Source of the DNA: Hordeum vulgare subsp. vulgare
Lineage: Eukaryota; Streptophyta; Magnoliopsida; Poales; Poaceae
Direction of reading: 5' to 3'
Assembly (NCBI RefSeq): GCF_904849725.1
Contig: NC_058521.1
Location: forward strand, 560,438,176 to 560,502,175
DNA length: 64,000 nucleotides
Shown piece after piece: positions 21,906 to 34,108 of this stretch (its first letter is position 1; each line of letters begins with the position of its first letter). Below the pieces are notes generated by a model. It saw nothing but the letters and a program-made list of their open reading frames with translations. It had not been told where the DNA came from and did no database searches. The translations under genes were made by a program, and so were the position numbers.

Positions 21906-21958
21906 CCCTCATCATCATCCATACTCTTCGGGTGGTGAAACCCTTAATAAAGAGACGT

Positions 21959-21971
21959 GGCTCTGATACCA
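21959..21971 (-). other. Primer binding site (tRNA-iMet)
   Basis: Minus strand TGGTATCAGAGCC, two bases after the 5' LTR end. Confidence 0.9.
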
Positions 21972-22706
21972 ATTGAAAGGATTGATATGGTTTACTAGGG
22001 GAGGGGGGTGAATAGGCAACTACCACTTTTTAACTATTCTTAACAAGTTAGAGTTAGCAACATAAAGGTTCTCTAAAATGACAACTAGGTGATCAACCTA
22101 TATGATGCTACAAACTATAATCGCTAAGGAAAGTACAAAATAGTCTACAACAATAGCATACACAATGTAAAGATTAGAGATAACCACAAGTGGAACCAAT
22201 GAAGATGATGATGTGTTACCGAAGTTCCTTCCCTTTGACATGAACAACATCTCCGTTGGAGCGGTGTGGAGGCACAATGATCCCCAATAAGCCACTAGGG
22301 CCACCGTATTCTCCTCACGCCCTCACACAATGCAAGGTGCCGTGATTCCACTATGGGTGCTCTTGAAGGCGGCGACCGAACCTTTACAAACAAGGTTGGG
22401 GATAACTCCACACAAAGCTTGGAGGCTTCCAACAAGACCACGGAGCTTCACCATAATGGAATGTGGCTCTGAGGTGAACTCAACCGTCTAGGGTGCTCAA
22501 ACACACAAGAGTAACAAGATCCGCACGGGATTAGTGGGGGGAATCAATTTTCTCTTGGTGGAAGTGTAGATCTTGGCCTTCTCCACCAATCCCTAGGAAA
22601 TCAACAAGTTTGATTGGCTAGGGAGAGTGATCGGGCACTTATGAGCTTAGGGAGCAACAATGGAGCTTGGGAGGGTCAAAGGTAGGGTTCTTTAGAAAGA
22701 AGAACC

Positions 22707-22716
22707 CTTTATATAG
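22707..22716 (-). promoter_or_regulatory. LTR TATA box
   Basis: CTATATAAAG on the minus strand, about 50 bases downstream of the palindrome array. Confidence 0.65.
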
Positions 22717-22763
22717 TGAGGGAATGGATCCAACAGTTATCGTCACTCACAGCACGAGCCCAG

Positions 22764-23032
22764 TGGTACTACCGCTGGCCCACCAGCGGTACTACCGCTG
22801 GCTCAGTGGTACTACCGCTGGGGCCAGAACGGTACTACCGTCATGCCCATGGTAGCGCAAAGATACTACCGGGCCAACCACCCAAGAAAGTCTTCGCAAA
22901 AAGTCCGACGTAGTACATCCGCAAGGATGGCGGTACTAAAGTCCTGGAGCGGTACTAGCGCTGACCAGGGGTGGTACTACCGCCAGCTCCAGCGGTACTA
23001 CCGCTAGGTCCAGCGGTACTACCGCCAGAGGA
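22764..23032. repeat. Palindrome array in the 5' LTR
   Basis: About eight copies of GCGGTA-C-TACCGC or one-base variants, for example near 22765, 22785, 22930 and 22990-23025. Confidence 0.8.
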
Positions 23033-23353
23033 CATTTTTGCAAGAAGAGAAAGACCAGAGAGGGGAAAAGCTCCATAGTTGCAAGGAAAAGGAGACGGAG
23101 AAAAAGTGTGTGCGTGCAAGATTGATTCCACCCAAACCTTCCCAATACGGATCCCCTCTTAATAGTACGACATTCCTACGACTCAAAACCACGAAAAAGA
23201 ATCGTAGAAGACACCGTGCTTCTATTCGAGGAGGGTGCCGAATCGTCTTGTGCCTTTGTCATGTATTATCTGAAATGCTCAATGCACACGATTAGTCCAC
23301 TAAGGTATTGTCATCAATCATCAAAATTACTTAGGCATAAATATGCCCTAACA

Positions 23354-23358
23354 ACATC
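23354..23358. repeat. Right target site duplication of the Maximus-like element
   Basis: ACATC, pairing with ACATG at 11236-11240. Confidence 0.75.
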
Positions 23359-23860
23359 ACAAACAAGCCTTGCAAGCAATGTGACTAAGTGTAAGTCACG
23401 GGATCTTGTATTACGGAACGAGTAAAGAGACTTTCCAGTAACGAGATTGAAATAGGTATATGGATATCGACGATCGAATCTCGGGCAAGTAACATACCGG
23501 AGGACAAAGGGAATGACATACAAGATTATATGAATCCTTGGCACAGAGGTTCAACCGATAAGATCTTCGTAGAATATGTAGGATCCAATATGGACATCGA
23601 GGTCCTGCTATTGGATATTGACCGGGAAGTGTCTCGGGTCATGTCTACATAGTTATCAAACCCGCAGTGTCTGCACACTTAAGGTTCAATGATGTTTTAG
23701 TATAGTTGAGTTATATGTGTGGTTACCGAAGGTTGTTCGGAGTCCCGGATGAGATCACGGACGTCATGAGGGTTTATGGAATGGTTCGGAAATGAAGATT
23801 GATATATAGGATGGTTTCGTTTGGTCACCCAAAAGTTTAGGGCATTACCGGTAGTGTACC
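23354..23860 (+). repeat. Angela-type Copia LTR, second part
   Basis: Continues the LTR begun at 10706 (ACATCACAAACAAGCCTTGC..., then the block around 23580-23760 collinear with Angela LTRs). It stops mid-LTR at GTACC (23856-23860), where a Gypsy LTR begins, so the Gypsy element inserted here. The matching TSD copy would be outside the window. Confidence 0.8.
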
Positions 23861-23978
23861 TGTCACGCCCAATATGCGACCCTATCCTCAATTTGGCACG
23901 AGGGCCTCGTCAGGGATAGAAGCGCATCTCGTCGTGTCGCAAGAATGGATATCGTTACAAGTACATGTACTGAAAAGA

Positions 23979-23980
<2 letters not shown>

Positions 23981-24033
<53 letters not shown>
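23981..24033. repeat. (AT)26 microsatellite
   Basis: 53 bases of uninterrupted AT in the Gypsy LTR. It is absent from the visible part of the right-hand LTR, whose corresponding end is outside the window. Confidence 0.95.
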
Positions 24034-24036
<3 letters not shown>

Positions 24037-24199
24037 GGCTCACACTCGCCACAAACTACATCAGAGTCACAGTAGTACTTTACATATCCATCAAGAGTAA
24101 GAGCAGGGTCCGACTACGGACGAAAACAAACGAGAAAGTAAGAACGACGTCCATCCTTGCTATCCTAGGCTGCTAGCCTGGAACCCATCCTAGATCTAT

Positions 24200-24220
24200 G
24201 AAGAAGAAGAAGAAGAAGAA
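24200..24220. repeat. (GAA)7 microsatellite
   Basis: Seven uninterrupted GAA units. Confidence 0.9.
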
Positions 24221-27200
24221 GCAACTCCAAATGAACAATGAACGCGCTCGTGTCATATAACCTTTACCTGTACCTGCAACTGGTGTTGTAGTAATCTGTG
24301 AGCCACAGGGGACTCAGCAATCTCATTTCGAAAGGTATCAAGACTAGCAAAGCTTAATGGGTGAGGCACGGATAAGTGGTGAGGTTGCAGCCGCGGCTAA
24401 GCATATATTTGGTGGCTAAACTTACGAGTACAAGAAATAAGAGAGGGAAGATCTACACATAACGGGCGTGTACTAATCATGATCAAATGAATGATCCTGA
24501 ACACCTACCTACGTCAGACATAACCCCACAGTGTCCTCGAACGGAGAAGGAACTCATGAAAGAGACAGTCACGGTTACGCACACAGTTGGCATATTCTAA
24601 TTAAGTTAACTTCAAGTTATCTAGAACCAATGTTAAACAAAGTTTCCACGTTGCCACATAATCGCGGGCCCGGCTTCCCGAAAAGATTTAACCCTGCAGG
24701 GGTGCTCCAACTAGTCCATCACAAATTACCACAAGCCGCATAGAAATCCTCAATCATGAAGCTCGCGATCTCGTCGGATTCCCTAGAGGAAAACCTCAAC
24801 TCTGAGATTACCCAAAGCATCACCATAATCCCGATGCACAAGATATTTCGTCAAAGGTAAAACTAATCCAGCAAGGCCACCTGACGTGTCGACGATCCCG
24901 ATAGGAGCCGCGTATCTCGTTCTCAGGACACGACAGATGGAAAAGCCTACACGTACCAAACCTCGAGTTGCCCCGTGGTGGCCCCGCAGTCTGCCCAGTT
25001 TGGACCAACACTCATGAGGAGCACTGGCCCAGGGGGTTGATTAAATTATCCTCGGGGTCGAGAAAGTCCCTATGCAGTTTTATTAGGTGACTAGGCAAAT
25101 GTAGTACCAAAGTTGGGCCTTGCGAGACCAGCTTTAATTTAAAACGAATTATCAAGGGGGTCCCCATAACAACCCCGATCGTGTTAGGAGCGCTCATTTA
25201 TGGAACATAACACTGGTAGCCGAAAACTAAGGGGGCAAAGGTGGAACAAAACACCAGGCTAGAAAGGCCGAGCCTTCCACCTTTTACCAAGTATATAGGT
25301 GCATTAAATTAAATAGCATTAATAGGGTGATATAACAAGGAACCCATGTTATCATATGGAAGCAACTGCACCTGCAACTAGCAACCTAACAACATGGTTA
25401 AGCAAGCAGTAACATAGCCAAACAATGGTTTGCTAGGTTGAACAGGTTGAAGGTTTTCATAGCATTGTTGAGAGGCTGATATTTAACATGTGGTAGGCAA
25501 CGAGACATAATCGATAGAATCAATAAAACTAGCATGGCAATGATAGTAATGGTATCTGGGGAAATGGTCATCTTGCCTGAGATCCCGCTTGGAAGAAGAA
25601 TGACTCCGTGAAGCACACGAACCGACGTAGTCGAACGGGTCCTCACAATCCGACACGCTTGCGGAACTCTATCGAGATGAAGCAAACCAGAAACACAAAT
25701 CAACACACGATATACACCACACGATACACAACACATATGATGCATGAGCAGCTGAAAACATGCAAGTCACGGCATGGCAAATCACACAAACAAACACTAC
25801 ACATTGAGTGAAGTTCAATATGCAACGAGTTGATATTGACGAAACTCCACGTTTATTTATTTAGATATATCCCGATTAGGTACACGACAATATTAAATGT
25901 GGTTAAACATGGCAAGAGGTGAAGCGTAATTAAACTACCTATCTAGGCATTTTAAATGAGGTCGGAAATGACATATAGCATCTCCGAAATGACCTCACAG
26001 GTTAATTTACAATTCTGTCAAGATCTGAACTAACACATTTAATTGGTTGTTAAACAGAAAAAAATAGGTTCACGTGATTCTATGCGTCGTTACAAGCAAT
26101 TTACACATAGAGATCATCTCCAACGGAGCTACGGTTCAAAACATACTAGCACCGCAAGATATGATGGCATGAATGCAATATGTGTGCAACGACGGTCACG
26201 AGCACTTCAAAACATACAACCAGCAAGAAAAATGAAACTACACGAGATTCTAAGCAAGTTTCATGTAGGACACGATCAAATCGGAGCTACGGATCAAAAG
26301 ATACGAGCAAAACAAGAAATCACTACAATCTGCGAAAATCAGCCACATAGCATTTTTCTACACCCCACTACTACGAACTACTCAACTCAAATATAATCAA
26401 CCAAGGCATGACACGAAAGAGGGCAAGAAGCACTACAACAAACAACTAAAAACAACTAGCATGGCATCATGGATCACTAGGAAAAGAAGTCACAAAATGG
26501 CTTCTCACACACTATTTCAGACTTAGTGAAAATAACACCTCATGAAAGTGCAGTTTTCGACTTGAAAGCATATTGATAGCAGCAAAACCATGAGCTACAG
26601 GAATCTAAATGGCATGAAAATTCACAGCATGCTAGAGAATCACAAGGACTACAACTTACTCCATAGCACCAACCTCAAAAGAGCTACAGATCACAAGATA
26701 CAAGCAAGACAAGACAACAACAAAATATAACAGATCTCGGACTTGGAAATATTTCAGCACCTCCAAATCAGCACTATTTCTAGCAACTTGAGAGCAAGCA
26801 AACCACACCTAAACATGCATTTATATTGCAACCAAAAATACCAGGGGCTAGAGTAAACATCCAAGAACAACTCCCTAGTTGACAACTTAATCAAATGAAG
26901 CACGGAATAAATCCTACGAAATAAACAAGAGGGCAACATGGCAAAATATCGCGTGAACTAACTTGCTCTAATGCTAAAACTAATTGCATAGAGAAATCCC
27001 ATGGATTTTTCTACCCCGAAAACATATAAAATATGTGGGGTTGCACAACAAAAATATCGCCACACGTAAATGCAAGAAAATAACCTATACACGGAAAAAT
27101 AAACTACCGGCAATCCCTACACGCAAAAATACCAACGTCTACTCTAAAATACATGGAAAAGTGGTTCCTAAAACATGGGCATTTCTACTACGGCATACGA

Positions 27201-27449
27201 GCAATCCGGTCTTGCGCGAAAAAATAAATACGGGTGTCTATCCCATTGGAACAGCATGTTAATCTATGCATTTGGCACGGCAAACCACGTCAAACAAATA
27301 TGCAAGTTTTATAATCGGATTCTACGTGCAAAACTACACGAAAAACATATCTAATTCATCGCGATCCGACTTACGGATTAAAAGATACGGGGATTCTAAT
27401 ATATGTCTAATTTCTGGAATTATCTAAACCGAAAAAACCCTAAAATACT

Positions 27450-28110
27450 AACTGGGCCGACAGGGGGTGCAAGATAAATAAAAGGCGCTGGGGCCGAGGG
27501 AAAGGAGCTGCTCACCTCGGGCCTGCCTCGAGATGGGCCGGCGGTTGCTGCTAGTCAACGGGGCTGGAGAGAGAGGTGAGGCGGATGGGCCGAGCCGGTG
27601 GAGAGGTGGGCCTCGGGGCGCAGTAGCCTGGGCCGCCGGCTCGCGGAGGTTAGGCCACCAGGGCGGCGAGGCCGAGGGGGCGCGCTGGATCGGGCCTGGA
27701 CTAGCACGGTCAACGCGGGGGGCTCGGCACTGCGGGAGCCCACGCGGGGGGAAGCAGCGAGCGGGACGTTGCGGCGGTTGGCGCTCACCACAGGGCGCGG
27801 GGAGGATGGCTGCCTCGGTCAAGTCCCGTCCCGATCGGATCTGGCTCGACCCAGATCGAGCGGAATGAGACGACCGGCTGCGGGATCGATGCCTCGATCG
27901 GAGGAGGCGGCACGGATCTGGCGGCGGGGTAAACGACGCAGGTGGGGGAATCTGGGGACGCAACACGCGCGGGCTGTGGAACCGAGCGGAGCTGGCGGGG
28001 GGGGGGGGGGTGCTCGCAGATCAAGGGCAGGATGGCGGCTGCAGGGCTCTCTCGTGCTGGGCAGGACGTGGCGCTGTCGGGACTAGGGGAGAGGTTCGAG
28101 GTGAGGGGCT
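27450..28110. other. CpG-rich zone of the Gypsy LTR
   Basis: Markedly GC- and CpG-rich compared with its AT-rich surroundings, and downstream (element sense) of the TATA-like box near 28140, so probably the transcribed leader part of the LTR. It contains a run of 14 G at 27997-28010. Long open frames on both strands here are explained by the base composition. Confidence 0.5.
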
Positions 28111-28810
28111 GTGTACGCCAGGGTTAGGTCTAGGTTGACTATATACGGTAATTGGGTTAGACTAAATGGCATCGGGACCCTCCGATTAAATCGGACAATC
28201 AGAAATAGCTGGGTTAGGGAGTTCAATGGACAAACCGAAGACGGTTTGCGGTAAAACGGTGTTGATCCGGATCCAACGGTCACGACAGCCGGGTTCGGGT
28301 TCCGGGAGGTTTCAGACTGGGCTGCGCGTAGGGTCGATGCACTGTGCACAAGGGCTAGGCGGAGATGAGAGGGAAAACGGGCACACGGCAACATATTTTA
28401 AAAACACCGACAACCGTCCGACGGTAGACCGAATACGGTGCCGCTACGGTCGACCGTTCGGGTACCAGACGGACTCCGACCGCGACGAAATTCGACAGGC
28501 GGCCTAGCTATAACTAATTACGACCGCATGCCAAGTTTCACCCCGATCAGAGAAAGTTTTACGCACACTTTTAAAACAGGGTTATGACGATGCCGCGGGC
28601 GCGTGCGTGTGCAGTCAGGCTCACAACGGACAACGACGAGAACCGGCAACTACTAACAGATGCATGTTTTGAAAACTGGCGGCAACGGAGATGCCGATGC
28701 AATGCAGATGATGCGAATGATGCGATGTTGATGCGACAAAATAAAATAGACACATGACGAAAACGGAAAGAAGGGGGAATCTTCTGGAACGTCGGTCTCG
28801 GGCCGTCACA

Positions 28811-28825
28811 ACTCTCCTACACTAC
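28811..28825 (-). other. Polypurine tract of the minus-oriented Gypsy element
   Basis: Minus strand GTAGTGTAGGAGAGT abuts the LTR start. The same tract (GTAGTGTAGGAGAGTT) precedes the plus-strand Gypsy LTR at 34093-34108, which links the two as one family. Confidence 0.75.
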
Positions 28826-30866
28826 AAGAGGATCTCGCCCCGAGATCCAAGAATAAAAGGGGGATATGATGAGAAACAACAAGAGGTAAAAAATGTGGTC
28901 GCTTCTTTGACAAACCAGTGAAACCAACGATCCTTGAAAGTTGCAAGGCGATGAGGAATGATAAGAGAAAGAAGCAAGAATTCACGGAAAATTTCGGCAG
29001 CACTTCGGTAGGAAATGGGACAAAAAATTCGATAAGAAGGAAGAATTAGACAATATTCATAACAAACAACTAAATAGAACAAGGGAACACCATGATCTTG
29101 ACAAAACAAGAACATAAACTCAAAAGAGCAACATCACAATGCCTCCGGAACAAGAGAATATGAACTAGCTCAAGCGGAAGAAGAGAATGATGAAAAGAAT
29201 GACAACTATCATCACAATAGAATTGAAGAGCCTCCGGATAGAGAATTGACGTAGTAGTTGGAAAACCAACAACGTAGAACAAGATAGTAGTGGGTTTACG
29301 AAAATCATCTCAACAAATATGAGGTGACAACCAACCACTAAAGAAACAAGGATAGATTGGGAGAAACAAGATGAACAATTTCTTACACCAAGAGGATACA
29401 TTGGGAACTTGGATTAATGACAAGCACCATAATAGCAACAATCCATAGGAACAACTTTAGGTGAAATCCAAACCAAGATAGCTCAAAGAAGAAATCACGG
29501 GTTGAAAATATCTCATGATCCTAGAATTGGTGGGTTTAATTATCTCATTCTTGAAAGGAAAACTCTTCGAGGCTCCTACACTAACAAGAATGATATAATA
29601 CCGCCTCAAAGGATAAAGGAAGAACAATGTACTAGAAATGGAAGAGAAAGAATACTTGAGGTACTCCAACAAGAATCTTGAAGAACACTTAGAGAGAATC
29701 ACATTCTCGAAGAAGCACCATGACGAGCCTCCGTATCAAAAGGATGATGCAAGATATGAAGGATGAAAGAATAAGATTGAAGCCTTGCAAAGACTTTGAT
29801 GAAGCTTCACTAAGAGATACTTAAAAGAACTTGGAACTCCGGAAAAGAAAGATAAGCACACGAGAAAAAGTTGAAACCGTGAGCCACTCCGGAAGAAGAA
29901 TTCAGATTACTATGAACAAGAATAAGAATTATGTTATGCTGATCCTTCATCAAATTAAATTGATGACAAGCAACGGATTTAGCATACAGCTTATTCTTCT
30001 ATAAAGAACTTGAAGAAAGAGGGAGATAAGCACCACATGAAGCATAATTGAAGGAAGCACCGGTGAGAATTGGATTGAATGGGGATACCAAGAATTAATG
30101 GAGATACAAGAGAATGAAGAGATCATGAGCCACCTGAGAGAAAACTAGAGCAATGCACCGGATAAACGAGAGACGAACGAAGAGACAACAATGGAGAAGA
30201 ATTTGAGAATGAAAGATGAAAGCTGAGAACGAAGAATCTTCTGAAATGATGGCCTTCGGAGGAACGAGAAATAAAAACAACTCAGAAATGCACCGGATAG
30301 CAAGAAAGGGATACTCATGATTGACAACAATTAAGATGATGGCACAAAGCTGAAATGACGAATCTCCAAGGGAATGGACCAAGATTTGAGAGAAACACTC
30401 CTTCTGTCTCCAAAGCTGAAAATGACGAGAAGAACACCACCAAGAATAGCCGAGATACTCCAGAAAAGAACGAATAATGAAAGGTTGAGCCAAATATGAG
30501 AATTAATATAAATGGATCTTGAAGAAAGAATATGACTGATGAAATTCATACTTACGTCATAGTTGAAAAGAATTAGAGATCTTCGGAAAAAAATTAGAAG
30601 AGACATATAAGATCCTGGGAAAAACCTGTGGGTTATGGGCCCACTCGAAGAAACCACCGTTGAAAAGATTGCTAGAACGAGAGATATTGCACCGGTATAA
30701 GAGAAATAGATGAGGTTAGCACCTCGAAATAAATGAAATAATTGAAAACAAGAATTTCTGAAATATCTTTAACACTGCAGATAGAAAGAGAGAGGAATTA
30801 ATAAACAAGATAGGCTGAAAGAATTTCCAACATCGGAAAGGATTTAATGGTTGAGTGTGTGGTGAT
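28826..30866 (-). other. Non-coding internal sequence of the minus-oriented Gypsy element
   Basis: About 2 kb, purine-rich (A/G) on the plus strand and without a recognisable retrotransposon domain on either strand. It starts with the GGATCTCGGGGCGAGATCC region also found after the pol at 34070-34090, then short phrases such as CTCCGGAA, GCACCGGAT and GAGCCTCCG recur irregularly. It is either a long 3' untranslated region or the body of a non-autonomous element. Small open frames on the minus strand have no similarity I recognise. Confidence 0.5.
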
Positions 30867-30906
30867 ATGCACTAGCGTAGTGGTTGGTGTCTTGCGGTTG
30901 TATGCG
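30867..30906 (+). repeat. 40-bp patch identical to part of the Gypsy LTR
   Basis: 39 of 40 bases match 35817-35856 on the same strand (the only difference is 30897 G against 35847 T). It lies exactly between the minus-oriented Gypsy sequence and the plus-oriented pol, so it looks like filler DNA at a rearrangement junction. Confidence 0.7.
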
Positions 30907-33900
30907 GATGAGCTCTCAGTTGTTCGTCCGAGATGTTTCTGTCAAGATGGGCGCTTATGCTTTTCTGGCATCTCCTATTGTCTTGGGCAATTCCGACATC
31001 GATTTGATCCTTGGTATGGACTGGTTGGCCATGAACAAGGCGTCAATTGATTGTGAAGCTAAATAAGTGAAGCTTACCCACTATTCGGAGGACGTGATTA
31101 TCTTCGCGGCGCGCGATGATACAATCCGTTTGTTCTCGTTGAATGAAAAGGGAGAGATCAATCCTATTTCGCAAGTTCCAGTGGTCTGCGAATATGAAGA
31201 TGTGTTTCCTGAAGAGCTACCAGGCATGCCTCCGCACCGTGAAGTTGAGTTTGTAATTGAGCTTGAGCGAGGCGCAGAGCCAGTGTGCAAACGGCCATAG
31301 AAGCTGGGTCTAGAAGAATTGAAGGAACTTAAGAGGAAACTTGATGAGCAGGAACGTTTGGGTTTGATCACACCGAGCTCGTCTCCATGGGGCTGTGGTG
31401 TTCTGTTTGTCAAGAAGAAGGATGGCACGGACCGGCTGTGTGTTGATTACCGTCCATTGAATAAGAAGACAATCAGGAAAAAATATCCACTTCCGAACAT
31501 AACTGAGTTGTTCGAGCAGTTGAAAGGTGCTAAGGTCTTCTCCAAGCTTGATCTCAGGATGGGCTATCATCAAACTCGCATTCGCGAGGAAGATATTCCG
31601 AAGACTGCCTTCAGGACTAGTTTTGGCTCGTATGAGTATACGGTCATGTCTTTTGGTCTGGCGAATGCTCCTCCGACATTCTGTCGATTGATGAACTATA
31701 TATTCTCTCCGTTCAAGAATGACTTTGTCTTGCTCTATCTCGACGACATTCTGGTCTTTTCTGAAACTGAGGAAGAACATGAGGAACATCTCAGATTGGT
31801 GCTTGATAAGATGAGAGAGTACAAGATGTATGCTAAGTTTTCCAAGTGCGAGTTCTTGCTGAAAGAAGTGGTTTATTTTGGGCACATTATCTCTACCGAG
31901 GGCATTAGAGTTGATCCGTCCAAGGTTCAGGCCATTGTTGAATGGGAGCCTCCGCAGAATGTGAAGCAGCTTCGAAGCTTTCTCGGGCTTGCTGGCTACT
32001 GCAGAAGGTTCATTGAGAACTTCTCCAAGATCACCAAGCCGCTCTCAAGTCTTCTTCAGAAGGGTGTTAACTATGCTTGGTCTTCAGAGTGTCAACTGGC
32101 CTTTGATACACTCAAAGAGAAGCTTACCTCCACTCCGGTCTTGGTTCCTCCGGATGATTCCAAGCCGTACCTGGTCTTTTGCGATGCTTCTCTCCAGGGT
32201 CTTGGTGCAGTCCTGATGCAAGATAAGAAGGTGGTTGCTTATACCTCCAGGCAGTTGAAGCCAGCGGAGAAGAACTATCCTGTGCATGATCTTGAGCTAG
32301 CAGCTGTGGTACACGCTCTGATGACTTGGAGACACCTCTTGTTGGAACGTAAGGTTGAAGTTTTCACCGATCACAAGAGTCTCAAGTACATCTTCACTTA
32401 GCCTAACTTGAATCTTCGGCAAACACGTTGGGTGGAAATGCTCCAGGATTTTAATCCGAGTGTTGAGTACACACCAGGCAAAGCTAATGTCGTGGCGGAT
32501 GCTTTGAGCAGGAAAGCATATTGCAACAGTCTGATTTTGCAACCTCTCCAGCCCGGTCTTTGTGATTCTTTCAGGAAGCTCAACCTTCAACTAGTACCTC
32601 AGAGATCTCTTGCAAACCTTCATATCTCTCCTACCTTGGAAGATCAGGTCCGAGCAGCACAACTTCTTGACGCTATGGTGAAGAAGGTCAAGATTGGCGT
32701 GGGAAAGAGTCTCCCCAAGTATAAGTGCTTCACTGTTGATGCCAGGGACACGTTGTTTTTTGAGGATCGCCTTGTCGTCCCGAAAGGTGACCTCAGGAAG
32801 GTAATCATGGAAGAAGCTCATAACTCTCTGCTATCTATTCATCCTGGAAGCTCCAAAATGTACCATGACTTGAAGCAGACCTTCTCGTGGACTCGTATGA
32901 AACGTGAGATTGCTCAGTTCGTAAACGAGTGTGGTGTATGTCGAAGGGTGAAAGCAGAACATCAACGCCCAGCAGGCCTCTTGCAGCCTTTGCCGATTCC
33001 CGAGTGGAAGTTCGATCACATTGAGATGGATTTCGTCACCGGGTTAGCGAAGTCCAAGAAGGGTAATGATTCCATCTTCGTCGTCATCGACAAGTTGAGT
33101 AAAGTGGCTCATTTTCTTCTAGCCAAGGAGTCCATTTCAGCAGCTCAGCTGGCAGAGTTGTACACCTCCAGGATTGTCTCTTTGCACGACGTGCCTATGA
33201 TGATCTCTTCAGATTGCGGAAGTATCTTCACTTCCAAGTTCTGGGATTCCTTTCAGTCTGCTATGGGCACGAAGATCCGCTTCAGCACAACGTTCCATCC
33301 TCAAACTAGGGGTCAAGTGGAGAGAGTGAATCAAGTTCTTGAGGATATGCTGCGAGCCTGTGTAATCTCTTTCGGCATGAAGTGGGAAGATTGTCTGCCT
33401 TTCGCGGAGTTCTCGTATAACAACAGTTATCAAGCTAGTTCTCGCAAGGCTCCGTTCAAAATTCTTTATGGCAGGAAGTGTCGTACCCTGCTCAACTGGT
33501 CCGAGACCGGCGAGCGTCAGATCCTTGGCAATTATATGATAGAAGAAGCTGAGGAGATGTGTCGGATCATTCGCGACAACCTCAGAGCAGCTCAGTCCCG
33601 TCAGAAGAGCTATTATGATAGCAAGCACCATGACATGTCTTATGAGCTTGATGACTTTGTCTATCTCAAGGTGTCGCCTATGAAGGGTATGCAGCGCTTT
33701 GGAATCAAACGCAAGCTTGCGCCTCATTTCGTTGGTCCGTTCAGAGTGGTTGGCAAGAGAGGCGACCTTGCGTACCAGCTCGAGCTTCCGGCAAACTTTG
33801 CAAATGTCCATGATGTGTTCCATGTTTCTCAGCTTCGGAGGTGTTTCAAGACCCCCGAGCGAACTGTTCATCTTCAAGACATCGACCTTCAGCCTGACCT

Positions 33901-34063
33901 TTCTTATCGTGAGCATCCAGTTGCGGTTCTCGAAGCGACTGAGCGCAAGACCCGTAACAAGACTGTCAAATTTCTCAAAGTGCAGTGGTCACACCATTCC
34001 GATAAAGAGGCGACTTGGGAACGTGAGGATCACCTCCGTTCAGAATTTCCGGATTTCTTTTAG
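30907..34063 (+). pseudogene. Gypsy (chromovirus-type) pol, 5'-truncated, three stops
   Basis: A single frame runs from the end of the protease (LASPIVLGNSDIDLILGMDW) through RT ([30 protein letters not shown] near 31735), RNase H ([22 protein letters not shown]), the integrase zinc region (HPGSSKMYHDL; CGVCRR), the core (SSDCGSIFTSKFWDSF; HPQTRGQVERVNQ) and a C-terminal chromodomain-like end (FLKVQW...EATWEREDHLRSEFPDFF). Stops: TAA 31064-31066, TAG 31298-31300 and TAG 32399-32401; the last is CAG to TAG within FTQPNL. Gag and most of the protease are missing at the left junction. The PPT and 3' LTR follow directly. Chromodomains in such elements direct integration to marked chromatin. The Tekay/Del-like lineage is a tentative assignment. 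Confidence 0.85.
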
Positions 34064-34092
34064 TCTTAGATCTCGAGGGCGAGATCTTCTTT

Positions 34093-34108
34093 GTAGTGTA
34101 GGAGAGTT
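34093..34108 (+). other. Polypurine tract of the plus-oriented Gypsy element
   Basis: GTAGTGTAGGAGAGTT directly before the LTR start TGTAATGCCCC at 34109. Confidence 0.75.

Larger units (their letters stand above)
11241..23353 (-). mobile_element. Complete SIRE/Maximus-like Copia element, 12.1 kb, decayed
   Basis: Element order on the minus strand: 5' LTR (23353-21974), PBS, gag, protease, integrase, reverse transcriptase, RNase H (to 15869), an extra spliced gene-like unit (15024-12958), PPT and 3' LTR (12664-11241). A 5-bp TSD with one mismatch flanks it. The SIRE/Maximus assignment rests on the very large gag with a coiled-coil tail, RT motifs such as YVDDIIFGS, the AAAAAGGGGGAGAT PPT and the extra 3' frame. 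All coding parts contain stops or frameshifts, so it is non-autonomous today. It sits inside an older Angela-type LTR. Confidence 0.85.
21974..23353 (-). repeat. 5' LTR of the Maximus-like element
   Basis: 1380 bp, TGTTAGGGC ... CCTTTCA. It pairs with 11241-12664, and the length difference lies partly in the palindrome array and the C-run near the 3' end. Confidence 0.9.
23861..28810 (-). repeat. Gypsy LTR, 4.95 kb, minus orientation
   Basis: On the minus strand it runs from TGTGACGGCCCGAGACCG (28810) to GGGCGTGACA (23861), with TG...CA ends and a PPT directly before the start. Its 3' half is the inverted counterpart of the right-hand Gypsy LTR: 24563-25300 corresponds to 63240-64000, and 26510-26540 to a block near 62050. 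The first kilobase of the two LTRs is much more diverged. Internal layout: a TATA-like box near 28140, a CpG-rich zone (27450-28110), then AT-rich sequence. No gene is present, and the open frames in the GC-rich zone occur on both strands. Confidence 0.75.

Noticed and set aside
27448..28086. Long open frames on both strands in the left Gypsy LTR
   Set aside because: GC-rich composition removes stop codons, and overlapping frames on both strands look equally good.
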